DNA from: Oryzias latipes
Lineage: Eukaryota; Chordata; Actinopteri; Beloniformes; Adrianichthyidae
Length of the DNA: 64,000 nt
Direction: 5' to 3'
Assembly (NCBI RefSeq): GCF_002234675.1
Contig: NC_019872.2
Location: 12,707,950-12,771,949 of the forward strand
Part shown: piece after piece, positions 52,131 to 64,000 of the stretch
How the letters are laid out: each line of letters opens with the position of its first letter
How positions within the stretch are numbered: the first letter of the stretch is position 1
Made by a program: the position numbers and the translations under genes
Notes under the pieces: model-generated
What the model was told of the DNA's origin: nothing
What the model saw: the letters and a program-made list of their open reading frames with translations, nothing else
The model's database searches: none

Positions 52131-55100
52131 ATGCTGATAACGCTGTGCTACGTCTACATGTGGGTGCGCTTCCATAAGTGCTACTCGATGCTGATCCGCA
52201 ACAGCCTGTTCAGACTGAGTAGCAGCAGCAGCCGGTTTTGCTTCAGTTTCTGCCCGAGTTCAGTGTCTGAGCCTGCGTCGGTACCAGCACCGCCCTCTGG
52301 ACCGCATGCAGCCGCTCCCCGAGTCATCGCCGAGGACAACGTCTTCCTCCAGCTCGGAGACAAGGCCGTTTATGTTACTGAGCCCCAGGTTCGAAACCTA
52401 GCTTAATCATCCGTCACAACATCATGTCATTAGTGCTAGCAAATTGGTCAACAGGATTGTTTACACGGTTTAGTTGTTTGATTTTCAGCTAAAACACCGA
52501 CTGCAGCGATCCACGGAGGGTTTTACGGTTTTTAGATGATAAAATAATTTATTCCTAAATAAAGTGCGTAGTTTAAGTTTAATAAACCTTTGAGTGGGCA
52601 GTTTGGCAGCCTGGACAGACCTAACATCGAAGAGAACGCAGCGTGTTTACTAGCATCATAGCTGAATTCAGCTTAAGTATAGCACCATAGTTAAATTCAA
52701 CTAAAGTGAGTGTGAACAATGTGATACATCTAAAAAACAAAACAAAAAACACTGTTTTTAAAACACTAATTTAATTTTAAAAATGGGGAATCTTGAGGTA
52801 TTATACAAAAAAAAGAAATGCTTGTAGAACATGTTGGTTCTTCTGCACCTGTTCTACTTTACTGTCAACCTTGGACTTGGTTCTGCGCCCGTCCGTATGT
52901 TGCTCACCACCTGCCATAGCATGTTGCTGCCACAGGAGGGCAGTCTCCTCAATGTTTTGACTGTCTCACTGTGGGAATTAACTTTACCTGTAGAATGAAA
53001 AATAAGCAGAACAGTCACGATTTTAGAGAAAGTGTCTCTATAGACAAGTTAAAGAAAAAGGAAACACTAATTCATGTCAGGACATGAATTTCTGAAAGGA
53101 ATTAGATTTTTTCAGAAAAAACTAACATATTTAGCTTTGATTGTCAGGGGAACATTTACTAAGGCATTCGCAAATTACTAAAGAGTTACATAGTAAAGTT
53201 CAATCCACATAATCTTTATATATAAAGTCCCTCTCCGATCATCTTTTGATCTATTTTCAAAATGTTCCCAGTGTTTTTTTATTAAAAAACAAACAAAAAA
53301 ACTATTGTTTTCTAGGACATAGTTTCTGCAGAGTGGCAGGAGTTTATTAGAAATTTACCTATGAGTTATCTGTGGGGCCACTATTGCCGAGCAACCCCCC
53401 TTCCTATTTCTCCATGTTACTGAGAGGTCGGAGCAGTATTCACAACAAAGTGAATAAAGTAATACTCAGTAATTTTTAGCTTTACTTTCTTTATATATGT
53501 CCTCCATCATGAGAAAAATACCAAAAATAAAATGTTGTGTTTTCTGTCTCAACTCAGACTTTCTTTATTAAAATGTCTCCAGGTGTGTGACGACCTGAGC
53601 AAGTGGACCGTTCTTCTAGGATCCTCTCTGGTTTGTGGTCCACAAATAGATAACATTTCCTTCATCATAGAAGCTGCAGGGCCCAGAGTGGGACTTCTTT
53701 CTCCTCCCACAACCAATAAGAAAGTAAGCACCACACAGTTGAGCATTAGTTCAGAAGAAAAGCTGAAGTTTTAGTGGCAATTTTTTTTAGAGGCATGATT
53801 ATTAAGGCTTTAAAAATGCTGTGAAATTTAATGTATAGGTCAAATTTTATCGTTATTTTTTTTGTCAAAACCATTTTTAAACCTCAAAAGATCTGATGAT
53901 CTTATCCTGATTGTTTCCAAAGACCAAAAGTGTCAATAATTAAATACAAGACCATGTGTTTGTGTGTCATTCAGGTTTCATTTCTTCCTGTTTATTAGGT
54001 AGTCATGATGCACATAGGTAAATATGTTTTTCATCTGTACATCCCTTTGTTTGCAGAGTAAAAAAGGCAGATTCAAAAGGGTTTTTTTTGTTGTTGCTTA
54101 TCCTAACAAAAAAGAAACAGAAGACAATTCTTTGAGACTTTCAGCTCTGAAATATCAGAACTTTCACAGTAAAAGGCCTCACTGTTAAAAAGAATAAGAT
54201 AAGATAAGAGAATATGGGGCTGCATTGGTTAGCGCTCTTGCCTTACAGCAAGAAGGCCCCCGGTTCAAATCTTGGCTGGGGGATATAAAAAAAAAAAAAC
54301 TCACAATATCAATGGGGGACCTTTCTGTGTGGAGTTTGCATGTTCTCCCCGTGTATGCGTGGATTTTCTCCGGGGTCTCCGGCTTCCTCCCACCGTCCAA
54401 AAACATGCTTCATAGGTTACTTGGTTATTCTAAATTGTCCCTAGGTGTGAGTGTGAGAGTGAATGGGTGTGTGATTGAGGACATTCTACCCTGCGACAGA
54501 CTGGCAACCTGTCCAGGGTGTCCCCTGCCTTTCGCCCACAAGTGGCTGGGATAGGCTCCAGCAGCCCCGTGACCCCGAAAGGGAGAAACGGAATTGAAAA
54601 TGAATGAATGAAGAGAACATGGTAAAAGGACTGTTTAAATGGGTAAATATCAGAAGCCAAGAAAATGTCTCTTTAACAGCAGTTAAAAAAAAAAAACTAA
54701 TTTTACCTCAAGTTTGACTTTCAAGCATTTTGGTTTTGTATTGGTGTTGTTTTTTAATTAATTTTTAATAAAAATATGCTAATAATGATGTTATTAAAGC
54801 ATTATATTATATTATTAAAGAGCCTTTTTTTCTAATGATATAATGTAAATATTGTAGAAAGCTAGTGGAAAGATGTTACTTGAGTGCTCAAACTATTTCT
54901 AAAGTACTACATGGTAACATTTATTATTTACTGGGATTTTGTTTTTATGTTTTTGATATATATAAACTATAATATATTGAACAGAAAAGAGCAAAAAATA
55001 ACAACAGTTAATTATCCTCAGTAATAGTCGGCCATTAACCCTTACTTATGTAATCAAAGAAATGCTTTTAATTTGACAGATTTGAGTTTGATGCAGGAAG

Positions 55101-58100
55101 TCTGTTATTGGCCCAGTTTGGGCAACATTTGGATGTTTTTCCCAGCATGCACGTGGGTTCTCATGTTGTTTGTTGTGTTCAGGTGCTGAAGTGGTCTGAC
55201 TGCTGCCTCCCTCTGGCCTGCAGCCCTGACCAGCCGTTCAGGGCGGTCGCTCAGGCCAGCATAGATGACTTCACTCGTCTTGGGGTGGCGTTCATTGAAG
55301 GTCGACTGCAGCTGGACGATGGACTCGTGCCTTTGAAGATAGTCCGTACGTTCCCCTTCATTGCGTTCATTCCCTCCCCAGTAACTCCTGCAGGCTCACT
55401 AAACATAGTTGTTGCCTCCTCCATTCTGACCACCAGAAAGAGTTTGTTTCCCTTTGAGTTGTTAAGTTTGTAAGTGAAAATGCTGTCAATGATTGAAGAA
55501 ATCTCATCAGATTTTGAACAAAAAAGATGGTTTCCCCTCACTTTTTTTTTATTGTTCTGTTCATGCAGCGGTTCTTCTTCAAGCTCGTACTCTAAGCAAA
55601 CTGCTGAAGGATCAGCAACAGCAGAGCGCAAACTCCTCTGCGACCAAAACATCCGTCCCCGAAACCTTGTGTCATCACCTGACCGTTGAACCGCAACAGC
55701 TTCAGGGCCGCAAAGGCAGCCTGTTTCTCCTCCCGGAGGTGAGGAGGATGCTGGAGGAGCGGCGCGGGTCAGAGCCGCTCCCCAGCAGCCAAGTGTTGGG
55801 CCCGGTCAATAACCTGGATGAAAGCTGCTTGAGGAACCATCACCACATGGAGGGCCACGCCCATCACCTCCATCTTTCCAGCTGCAACGAGTGTTTGGAA
55901 CTAGAGAACAGCACCATCCTGTCGGTGAAGTACGCGTCGGCCGAAAACATCCCCGACCTCCCGGATGATGGATCAGTGGATCTGAACAGTGTGGATGAGG
56001 GTCTGGACGAACTTGAACATGACGCCAAAGGGTTTTTCAGTCAAGGCAAGACCCTCCCAAATGTTCTGGTGTACACCGGTGGCAGTCAGGAGCGCTATCA
56101 GGCCATCCTCAAGGTTTTATCAGAGTGCATCAATGTTGAAAACAGCATCATCTATCCTCTCCAGCCGCAGCAGGCACTGAGCGACCCCTGGCTGGAGAAC
56201 ACCAGGCTCCTGGTGCTGGCAGATGAGGGGCCCCTAACCCCTGAGCTTCAGACCCGCTTTCTCATCTACCTAAACCAGGGCGGTAAGGTCTTGGGGGTGG
56301 GCTCCGCCCTCTGCCCAGCAGGTCTGCGTTTGGAAGCCAGGGACGGTTGCCACATGCAAGTCAGGAGGCTGACCTTCACCAGGGAAGACAGCACAGAGCT
56401 GGAAGTGAGCATTTTGGCGAGCGGGAAGGTCTACATACGGGACCCTCTGGGAGGGGGAGAGGTGGAGCTCTGGGGGGAGCTGAAAAGTGACGCCCCTCAT
56501 CCGAGGGACATGGTCATCGTTCGGGTGACCCACGGAGAGGACGGAGGGGAAGCTGTTCTTTCTCAGGTGAACCCACTTTATAAAAAAAACAGAACCACAA
56601 CAAAAGGATGTTAAAGACCCACTTAGACAAAAAGGGTGTTTGGGATGTTCTTGTAGCGTTTTTGTCGTGGTGGAGGACATAGTATAAGAAAATCAAACTT
56701 AACATTTCTTTTCTGGACTTTTTTTTAATTCAAGTGGTTGTGAATCAGGAGCAGACAAAAGAATGGAGTTTAAAAAAGGAGTATTTGTGACAGAAAATGC
56801 AATCTCCCTGCTCAGAGCTCCAGCAATGGGAATGGGGGCGGGGTTGCTTCATGCCAACAGTTCCGCCCACAACTCAGAGGGTGAATTTCTTTAGAACTAC
56901 TGCCGCTCTACAGAAACTATATCCTAGTAAACAACACAGGTTTGGGATTTTGTTGAAAAACAACAATCATAATTATAAAACCTCTGGGAACACTTTTAAA
57001 ACAGATCCATGGATGACCAGAGTGGGACGTTGAACAACATTTATTTTGCTGTAATTTAAAAGACATTTAAATGGAGAGTGTGGCATGCTAATGCGGTGAT
57101 GCTGCCCTTAAAACTGACTTATAATGTTCAGTCTTAGCTAGCAATTAACCACATAAATGACTCTAAAGAAGAAATCTTGATGCTTTACATGACGCTACAG
57201 GCTCCTGATTCAAGTCTAATGAACGTTTTTGTGTTAAAACCTGTAGCAAAAGAGCCATTTGTGTAAATGTGAATGTTCAGCCCGCACAAATGTTTTCAAG
57301 ACTTCAAATTTCAACAGTTGACCGTTAACCACTTTTATACTGAACTAATTAGCAGTGAAGCTCTGGTCTTTCCTCGTCTGTGTCAGATTTTCAGTAAACG
57401 TGCGTTCATTTACCTGCAGGTCCTCTTTGACGTCACACCAGAGTCTCAGAATTTGGACCGAAAAGGCTTCGATGAACTGAAGCTCGGCAACAAGCTGCGG
57501 CACGAAATCTTGACTGAGATCCTCTCCTCTCTGGGGCTCAACTGCGAACCAAACCGGACTTTATCCGAAAGCCCGGTCCACCTGCTCGCCACCTCTAAGG
57601 TGAGAAGCTGCAGTGCAGAGTTGTCCTTCTGCCAGAACAGTGAAGGTTTGCTTAGTTTATGCATGTTTTCTATGATGCTTTGCATGAAAATCAAAGTTTA
57701 GTATGAATTTAGCATGAATTCTTGTTTCTTAGCATTCCTCTCTACACCCCTATGAGCAACTGTTCATTCATCATGCAGATGTTCTGCATTGTACACATGT
57801 GGAAACCATTTGACTTGGTAAATTTATGCAAAAATGTGAACACATGCTGCAGACTAATTTCACGTCTGTTTACAGAGGTCTTGTAAAAATACACGAGGGC
57901 AGCTCTTCAAATCTGACTCCCAGCTTTTGTTTTTTCAGCAGAGGTAACATTAAAACTGAGTAAAGATTTGAATTATTGATAATACTATTAAAACTTTACA
58001 ATTTTTACTTCTGGTCATTAAACGAACTGAAAACTCTTCACTAAATCCTTAACTTGGGACATTTGTTGGAAAATATTAATGTTTTCTCAAAAATAAAGAT

Positions 58101-60242
58101 TCCATGAATATCTCAGGGATGACTTGAAACTCTTTTTACAGGAAATTGTGAAACGGTAGCAGACATTAAAGGATAGATATAGTTAAAAAACACAGATGTT
58201 ACAGTTTCAGTAAGTTCAGAGATTTCCTTACTAAAGACAACCTGTTAGGAGAAAAAAAAAAGAAACCATATGTCTACAAGAAAATTCAAGAAATTAGTTT
58301 GAGACAATTAGATTGGTCTGCAGAAGAAAAAGGTAAACCTGGGGGAAAATTCTAAAGTGAGCACTAACAGAAGCTGGAGCTGAGATTGGGGTGTTTTAGA
58401 AACAGCCACTAGAGGGAGTAAGATCTCTACCATGGTTAAACAGAAACAACTTCTTAAAATGTAGGATACTGATGGCCAAAAAATGGACATGAATGTATAA
58501 CTGTTCAACAAATTCTTCTTAAATCACATACATGTCATTAAAATCCATTTACAAAATGTAATGTCTTTCTCTACACGCTGGTACTTGTAAATGGAGGAAC
58601 ACATAAAGTCCCATTAGCTGTCACACACCTAGGCGTGTGAAATTTGTTCTCCGCATTTGACCCATCCCCTGGGGAAGCAGTGACCTGCAGATAGAACTGC
58701 GGGAGGGAAATATTTGGTGGTTTAATCCCCCCCCAATCCAAAACCTTTTTAGAGTATGGTTTTGAACTGACGACCCTCCAGTTTTAGGGTGAACACTCCA
58801 CCACAAGGCCACTGATCGGATTATCTGATTAAGAGTTAACATTCATTAAATTCTAAATTCAAGATCTTATCTTGGATCAGCAAGAAATAAGAAAAAACAT
58901 ATCTCTACGCTGTTATTTAATTTTTTTACACCTATTAAATTTCACTTTTGCCTAAGAATTGTTTTATCAAGATACATATGAAGTTTTTTTTAAAGCACTC
59001 GGTTAAAATTTGTAGAAACGAGATCATATATTTATCCCTTTCACGGTTTCTTTGCTGATATTTGGGGGGAAAACTGCAGCTTTTAAACAGGAGAACTTTT
59101 TAATTGATGATTGCTGTACTCAAATTCCCAAAATTGATTTTATATATTTTTTTCTTTGAATCTTCTTTGGTTAAAGTCAACAAATGAATACAAAATCTGA
59201 CATCCCTGAATTTGGCAGTGAATGTGGTGAATGTTTAAATTCTTCCTATTTATCTAAAATAATTAAAGAAAATATTTTCTCTAGTAGTTTAAGTTCAATT
59301 TTACAAAAAGGTTTTATGATGCAAATGTAGACTTTTCTAGGTGTAATGATAATGTTTTAACTCAAACTGTTAATCAAAGACGTTTCACCTCAGTTTTGTT
59401 TCTGCCTTGAATCAGAAGACATGAGACTTTCACGTTTAGCATGAAGAAAAAGTTCAATATTATTGCAATTCATAAAGTCCTACTCCAATCATCTTATCAT
59501 CTATTTTCAAAGCGTTCCCAGTGGTCTTTTAATCATGATTATGCTGTTTTAAAAAAAAAAAAAAAAAAAAACTTTTGTTACTTGGACAAAGTTTCTGCAC
59601 AGCGGCAGTGGTTCATCAGAAATCAAACCTCTTGAGTAGTGGGTGAGACTGTTGGTGTGGAGCAGCCCAGCCCCCCTTCCCTTCCCCATTGCTAAGAGTT
59701 TGGCGCAGGAAGCTTGCATTTTCTATACCACAAATACACAATTTTTCAAATGTTTCCATCTGCTCCTGATTAACAATGATTGGAATCAAGAAATACTCAG
59801 AAATGCAATTTTGAACTCAATTTTCTCAATATCAGTCCTCTATTAGAGAATGATGTACGTACAAGTTTTTAATAAGCATATGTTGCTTTGAAAAGTTTTA
59901 AAGATGATTTGCCTCTTTACATGCAGAATAGCTGAAGTTGTCTCCTTTTTGTTCCACACAGGAGGCCAGAACCAGCTTCATGAAGTGGCTGCAGACAAAG
60001 TCCAATCAAAATGCAGAGTTCAAGATATCCAAGACGTCTTTCCGGCTAGTGTCTTCCTCTGAAGTTAAGGAAGGTCCCGTATCGGCTGAAGGCTCTTTGG
60101 CCCTCATCACCGACTCCACGGGGTCGCAGGAGTGGCCACACTTTAGTTTTGAGACCTACAGAAAACACCTGAAGAGCAGCCTTCTAGGAAACACCGTGCT
60201 GTATGCAGAGGTCACCACGTCTACCATGGATCTGCTGGAAGG
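52131..60242 (+). CDS. hlcs: Holocarboxylase synthetase (biotin-protein ligase), N-terminal part
   Basis: HLCS attaches biotin to acetyl-CoA, pyruvate, propionyl-CoA and methylcrotonyl-CoA carboxylases in cytosol and mitochondria. Coding exons: 52131-52388, 53583-53723, 55183-55345, 55569-56566, 57420-57599, 59962-60242. All are GT-AG with agreeing phases (0, 0, 1, 0, 0, 2), giving 673 codons plus two bases. Conserved HLCS blocks seen: DDGLVPLKIV (end of exon 3), HLHLSSCNECLELEN and ASAENIPDLPD (exon 4), LNQGGKVLG, GGEAVLSQ, HEILTEILSSLGL (exon 5), and AEVTTSTMDLLEG (exon 6). The catalytic biotin-ligase domain (GRGG.N motif) is missing because the gene continues past 64000. The ATG at 52131 starts a hydrophobic MLITLCYVYMW leader; human short isoforms start later, near LQLDDGL. 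The unusual exon 3 donor is GTACGT. Confidence 0.94.
53226..53530 (+). mobile_element. TTAA-type TIR element, copy 6 (3' truncated)
   Basis: In hlcs intron 1, ending about 50 bp before exon 2. Landmarks: GATCATCTTTTGATCTATTTTC and TTTTCTAGGACATAGTTTCTG. The right end is lost. Confidence 0.7.
54216..54611 (+). mobile_element. tRNA-derived SINE, full length
   Basis: In hlcs intron 2. Head GGTTAGCGCTCTTGCCTTACAG, B-box-like CCGGTTCAAATCTT, body GTGGAGTTTGCATGTTCTCC, tail GACCCCGAAAGGGAGAAACGG then GAATGAATGAA. It is the uninterrupted relative of 28838-29399. Confidence 0.9.
56615..57030 (-). mobile_element. TTAA-flanked TIR element, copy 7
   Basis: In hlcs intron 4, starting 48 bp after the exon 4 donor. 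TTAA at 56611-56614, AGACCCACTTAG start, AGTGGGACG end. Contains GTTGTGAATCAGGAGCAGACAAA and CTACAGAAACTATATCC. Confidence 0.75.
58406..58420 (+). promoter_or_regulatory. CTCF-like motif in hlcs intron 5
   Basis: GCCACTAGAGGGAGT resembles the CTCF core. Not proof of binding. Confidence 0.35.
58622..58822 (-). mobile_element. tRNA-derived SINE, reverse orientation
   Basis: In hlcs intron 5. On the minus strand the head is TGGCCTTGTGGTGGAGTG with B-box-like CAGTTCAAAACC. The body has CCAGGGGATGGGTCAAATGC and GAGAACAAATTTCACAC. Confidence 0.75.
59476..59865 (+). mobile_element. TTAA-type TIR element, copy 8
   Basis: In hlcs intron 5. Starts AGTCCTACTCCAATCATC; contains a poly(A) run, GTTTCTGCACAGCGGCAGTGG and CTGCTCCTGATTAACAAT. 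The right end is poorly preserved. Confidence 0.7.
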
Positions 60243-60302
60243 GTAATGGTACTTCTTTTTTTTCCTAATCGATACAGGGGCCTAAACTTATTCTTAATTG
60301 TA

Positions 60303-61644
60303 CCATGGAGGAAATTACTATTTCATCCATCGCAAATTTTGTAGGTTTGCCCACTTAAAAAGAAGCTGACAGTCTGTCATCCTAATGGTTCATTTGAGCA
60401 GGGAGAGATAAAAAAAAAATCAGGAATGTATATTTGCATTTCATTGAGGGTAAATAAGTATTTGAACACTCTTTCCAGAGTTTAGTTTTGTGGCTAAACC
60501 CTTATTATCAAACACAGAGGTCAGACCTTTGTGGTAGTTGATGAGCAGGTTTCTGCACATATCAGGAGTAATTGTGGTCCAGTCTTTTTTGCAAAAGTCA
60601 TTCAGATTTGGTGGCTGTCGCTTGGCAACTCTGAGCTTTAGCTCTCTCCATAGGTTCTCTATAGAATGGAGGTCCTGAGACTGGTCACACCATTCCCTGA
60701 CATTGATAAGCTTCTTCAGCCATTCCTTGTTTGCCATGGCTGAATGTTTTGGGACATTCTCCTGTTGGAAGACCCATCCACGACACATTTGAAGCCTCCT
60801 GGAGGAGGAAAGGAGGTTCTCACTCAGGATTTGACAGAACACGGCTCCGCCCATCCTCTTGTCGACATGGGGAAGTAGCCCTGGGCAGAAAAATACCCCA
60901 AAGCATAATGTTTCCCCCTCTGTGCTTTACAATGTTCATTGGTAAACTTCAGGCCGGCTTGCACACAAACTTTCTAAAGCAGGGCTACTTTGTCAGCAAT
61001 ATGTTAAACCATTGTGACGTAAATATTACCAATGGTTTCCTCTGTGACAGTGGTACCAGCTGTTTTCAGATAATCAACAAACTCCTGCTGAATAGTTTTA
61101 TAGTTCTGACTGTTCTCATGATCATGGAAACCCCACCAGGTCAGATCTTGTTTGGAGTCCAGACCTATAGGTGGATTGATAGTCATGTTGCAGCAATAGT
61201 TTTGACCTTAACCTCCAGCTTCTCGCTGATTGTTTTGTAGTCCATTCCGGTCTGGTGCAGGTCTGCAATGTTCTCCCTTAAATCCACTGAAGGTTCTTGA
61301 GTCTTTTCCATGTTGGAGAGTTTGAAGTCTGACTGATGGACTGATTCTGTGGACTGGATTCTTTTCTACAGGTGAATAGTTCAAACAGATGTCTTCAGTT
61401 CAGGTAACAGGTTGATTAGGAACGTTTATCTGGTTTATGTGAACCAGAACTCTTCATGGTTAGAAGGGGATCAAATACTTATTTTCCACAATAAAATGCA
61501 AAACAATTCTTTAAAGTGAAATTTTTCTTGATTTTATTTGTTGTTTAATTTTTATTTTATTTTATCTCTCACTGTTCAAATGAACCAAATAGGTTGGCAA
61601 ACCAACAAAATGAGAAAGAGATCAGAGGTTTATTTCCTCCATTG
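60303..61644 (-). mobile_element. Tc1-like transposon, degenerate, long TIRs
   Basis: In hlcs intron 6. Ends CCATGGAGGAAAT and (minus) CAATGGAGGAAAT, TA at 60301-60302 and 61645-61646. The inverted arms extend roughly 170-190 bp with decreasing match (AATGGTTCATTTGA, GAGAGATA, AAATAAGTATTTGA). The minus strand keeps transposase shreds: KTAGTTVTEETIGNI (N-terminal), a GGNIMLWGIF-like stretch, and SIENLWRELKLRVAKRQP then NYHKGLTSVFDNKG (C-terminal). It has stops, frameshifts and an internal deletion, so it is inactive. Confidence 0.85.
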
Positions 61645-61646
61645 TA

Positions 61647-64000
61647 GTTCAGTTAGTAGTTTGTTGTGGTAATTAATGTAACTTCACCTTAAGTGAGGAC
61701 TTTGCATACTAGAATGAGGTTTATAATGGGCTCTGAGTGGTCCTGAAGAGGGATCTGTGTTTGCAGCACTTCAGTAGCAATATGTGTTCAGACGAAGGCC
61801 AGCTGTGGTTCTTTGTGGTTTTATGACGTGCAGTCCAATGATGATAATGATGATGTGAAGTATGTTATTATAGACAAGCGTATGACTTACATCACTAAGA
61901 CCTAAATACGAAAACCACAGCCAGGTAGTGGTTTGAAATATGTTAAGGTGCCAATGTCCTCATCATGGCTTGAAAACTACTTTTCTAACCTCATACCTTT
62001 ACATCTTTTACGTCTGAGTCGCTTGTTTTCTTTCTTTTTACAAATATTCAACAAAGCTGTGGACATAATCTGATTATGGACCAGACACACTTATAAGGTT
62101 CAAGCTTGAAATCTGGCATTGGGTCCCTTTATTTCCAAAATGTATGAAACGTGGGATAACTGCTGCGCAAAAGATTGGAGAACAAATTCATAACAAAGTC
62201 TGTGAAATGCTGCAGTTTAGTGCATGAGCTGAAACCAAAAATGGGAAATCTCCATTTATGGACATTGTTGTTTGTCTGTCAAGTTGAAATTGAAATGTTG
62301 AGTGAAATTCATTTATCTGGACTATTTTGACAAGCCAAACCGTAGATTTTTCTAGAAATGTTGGGTGATGTTGTAGGGTGAATCAGAAATCAGGAAAAAC
62401 AAATTCTGACAACTTAATTATATATATTTTTTAAATTAACAGACAAACTTGCTGAATGTGAAACTGATAGTTGGTATTTCTTTACTTTACTAAATATTTT
62501 TGTTAGGTTTTTTAGCCCTAAAGTGTAAAAATCAAACATGGAGTGGAAAAAGTGAAGTTGAATTAACCATCTTTAGAAGAATTAGATTTTTATATTGCAA
62601 AACAGCAAACAGAAAATTGTCTTCTTTCTCTATTGTAAGTTGGAAAACAGTATTAACTTCAGCCACAATGTTGCTCTGATGTAAGACTCCATGTCTGCTG
62701 GTATATTTTTAATCTTTCTAAATTGATGTGAAAACTCAGTTTTTCCTTTTTTACATTTCAAAAATGTTTCCATAACTATGAAAGTTTGGAGAATCTGAGG
62801 AACGAGTTGGGGTTGAGACATTTGGTGACCCCACCACAAATGGTCAGCAGATTTGTCTTTTTTTTTTACCATAATGAGAAATCTTTGGAGTTTAAAGTCA
62901 GATTTTTTAACAAAAGAAAATCAATTTTCTAACACTTTTCCATATCTATCTGTATTGCCAAGTGGCTCCTTGATTTTCCAGCAGCCCGGAAGCAAACGCG
63001 CCTCAGCAGAATGATGTGATTAGCAGAGATTTGAAGATGGCCTAATCTATCGGCAGAGACTATAGCCCTCGATCTGGGGCTTCCTGCTGGACATGGACTT
63101 TGGAGAAAAGCAGATTTTAGGTTGTCCTGCTGTTAATTTTTATTTGTGCAACAGCAATTTAAAAAAACTGCTTCCTTTGAATTCTTTGGGTTCTAGGACT
63201 GATCTCAGATGTTTGAAAACTATGTCAGAGCCTCCGTAGTGGTTAACTTTCTCTAGTCAGTGCTGTGGCCGTGTTTTCACACTGCAGAGAGGAGCAGCAC
63301 AGGTGTTGTGTTGCTGCTAAGGGGCGTGTCGCTCATACTGCGCTGCATCTGCATTCAACTCTGTGATCCCTCACTCTCTAGTCTTATCTGCATGTATATC
63401 TGTGTTTGGATAAAACACCAGACCCCTACAAACACACAGCATATTGCAGTATTTTCTTCAGTGAAGTACCCTGGGATATATCGTTTTTATGGCGTAACCA
63501 GCAACCAAAAGGAAGCTTGAAATTATTAAAACATTAAAAATTCTGAATGAATAAAAGAATACAAAAAAGATTTGATTGCATATACACCAAATAGGATATT
63601 TTTAGTTGTGGATAAGAAACTGCATTGAGGTGTATTGTTTTCATTATTAAAATTTGGAAATAAAAAAGAAGTAATTAAGGTGCTTAAACTAAAATATTGG
63701 CTTTATTTTGAAAAACTTGTAAAAAATAAATTCTGGAGGAAGATTTGAAGGTTAACAGGTGTCCTATCTGGATATACACTGTTCAAAACCTGAAATCTTA
63801 AAATACATTTTTGTAAACAGTTTTTAAAACTTGAATTTAAAAAAAAAATCCATAATTTATCATGGTTTGCCCTTAAATTCCCCTGTTGGTGCTTTTTATG
63901 ATATGAGGATAAATAACATGTTGGAAATGTTTGAAAATTAATGCATTACATAAGACACACGTCATCCTCGCTATCATCACTTTTTGACGTACACCTATAA
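61647..64000. other. hlcs: hlcs intron 6, continuing past the window
   Basis: No further hlcs exon was found up to the window end. 62,970-63,090 is CpG-bearing and non-repetitive (GCAAACGCGCCTCAGCAG, GATGTGATTAGCAGAG) and may be a conserved intronic element. The rest is AT-rich. Confidence 0.5.

Overview
The window looks like nuclear DNA of a ray-finned (teleost) fish. It has vertebrate-type genes split by GT-AG introns, fish-type tRNA-derived SINEs, Tc1/mariner, hAT-like and LINE relics, long microsatellites, and AT-rich spacers. The species cannot be fixed from sequence alone; a percomorph is plausible but is inference.

Four protein-coding genes can be supported. (1) vgf, + strand: promoter and non-coding first exon at about 20.98-21.32 kb, one intron, and an intact 664-codon ORF in a single exon (23163-25157). 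It encodes a secreted neuropeptide/granin-like precursor. (2) A spliced gene I do not recognise, + strand, about 38.8-42.7 kb. It encodes a predicted 199-residue protein whose C-terminus is a C-x2-C-x11-H-x3-C zinc finger with the spacing of Rad18-type ubiquitin-binding (UBZ4) fingers. (3) An OVO-like zinc-finger repressor, - strand, 48955 down to 44328, with four coding exons and 272 aa; it is closest to OVOL3. (4) hlcs (holocarboxylase synthetase), + strand, from 52131 and running off the right edge. Six coding exons are present, but the biotin-ligase catalytic domain lies beyond the window.

Layout: 1-20.9 kb is gene-free and repeat-rich. It holds a Tc1-like scrap, two V-SINE/DANA-like SINEs, an APE-type LINE with a SINE nested in it, and the 3' half of an R4/R2-type LINE. 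21-26.5 kb is vgf. 26.5-38.7 kb is intergenic, with SINEs, MITEs, an A-rich minisatellite and a hAT-like element. 38.8-42.7 kb is the unnamed zinc-finger gene, with a nested transposon pair in its large intron. 43-49 kb is the OVO gene, whose first intron opens with a 315-bp (GATA)n array and also holds a Tc1/mariner-superfamily relic. 52-64 kb is hlcs, with TIR elements, a SINE and a Tc1-like element in its introns.

The four genes have no obvious common pathway: neuropeptide secretion, an unknown (possibly ubiquitin-linked) role, epithelial or germline transcriptional repression, and biotin metabolism. The strongest unexpected items are the unnamed zinc-finger gene, the compact CRE/E-box/TATA/RE1 promoter of vgf, a SINE flanked by a perfect 92-bp direct repeat, the microsatellite touching a splice donor, and a family of at least eight TTAA-flanked TIR elements.
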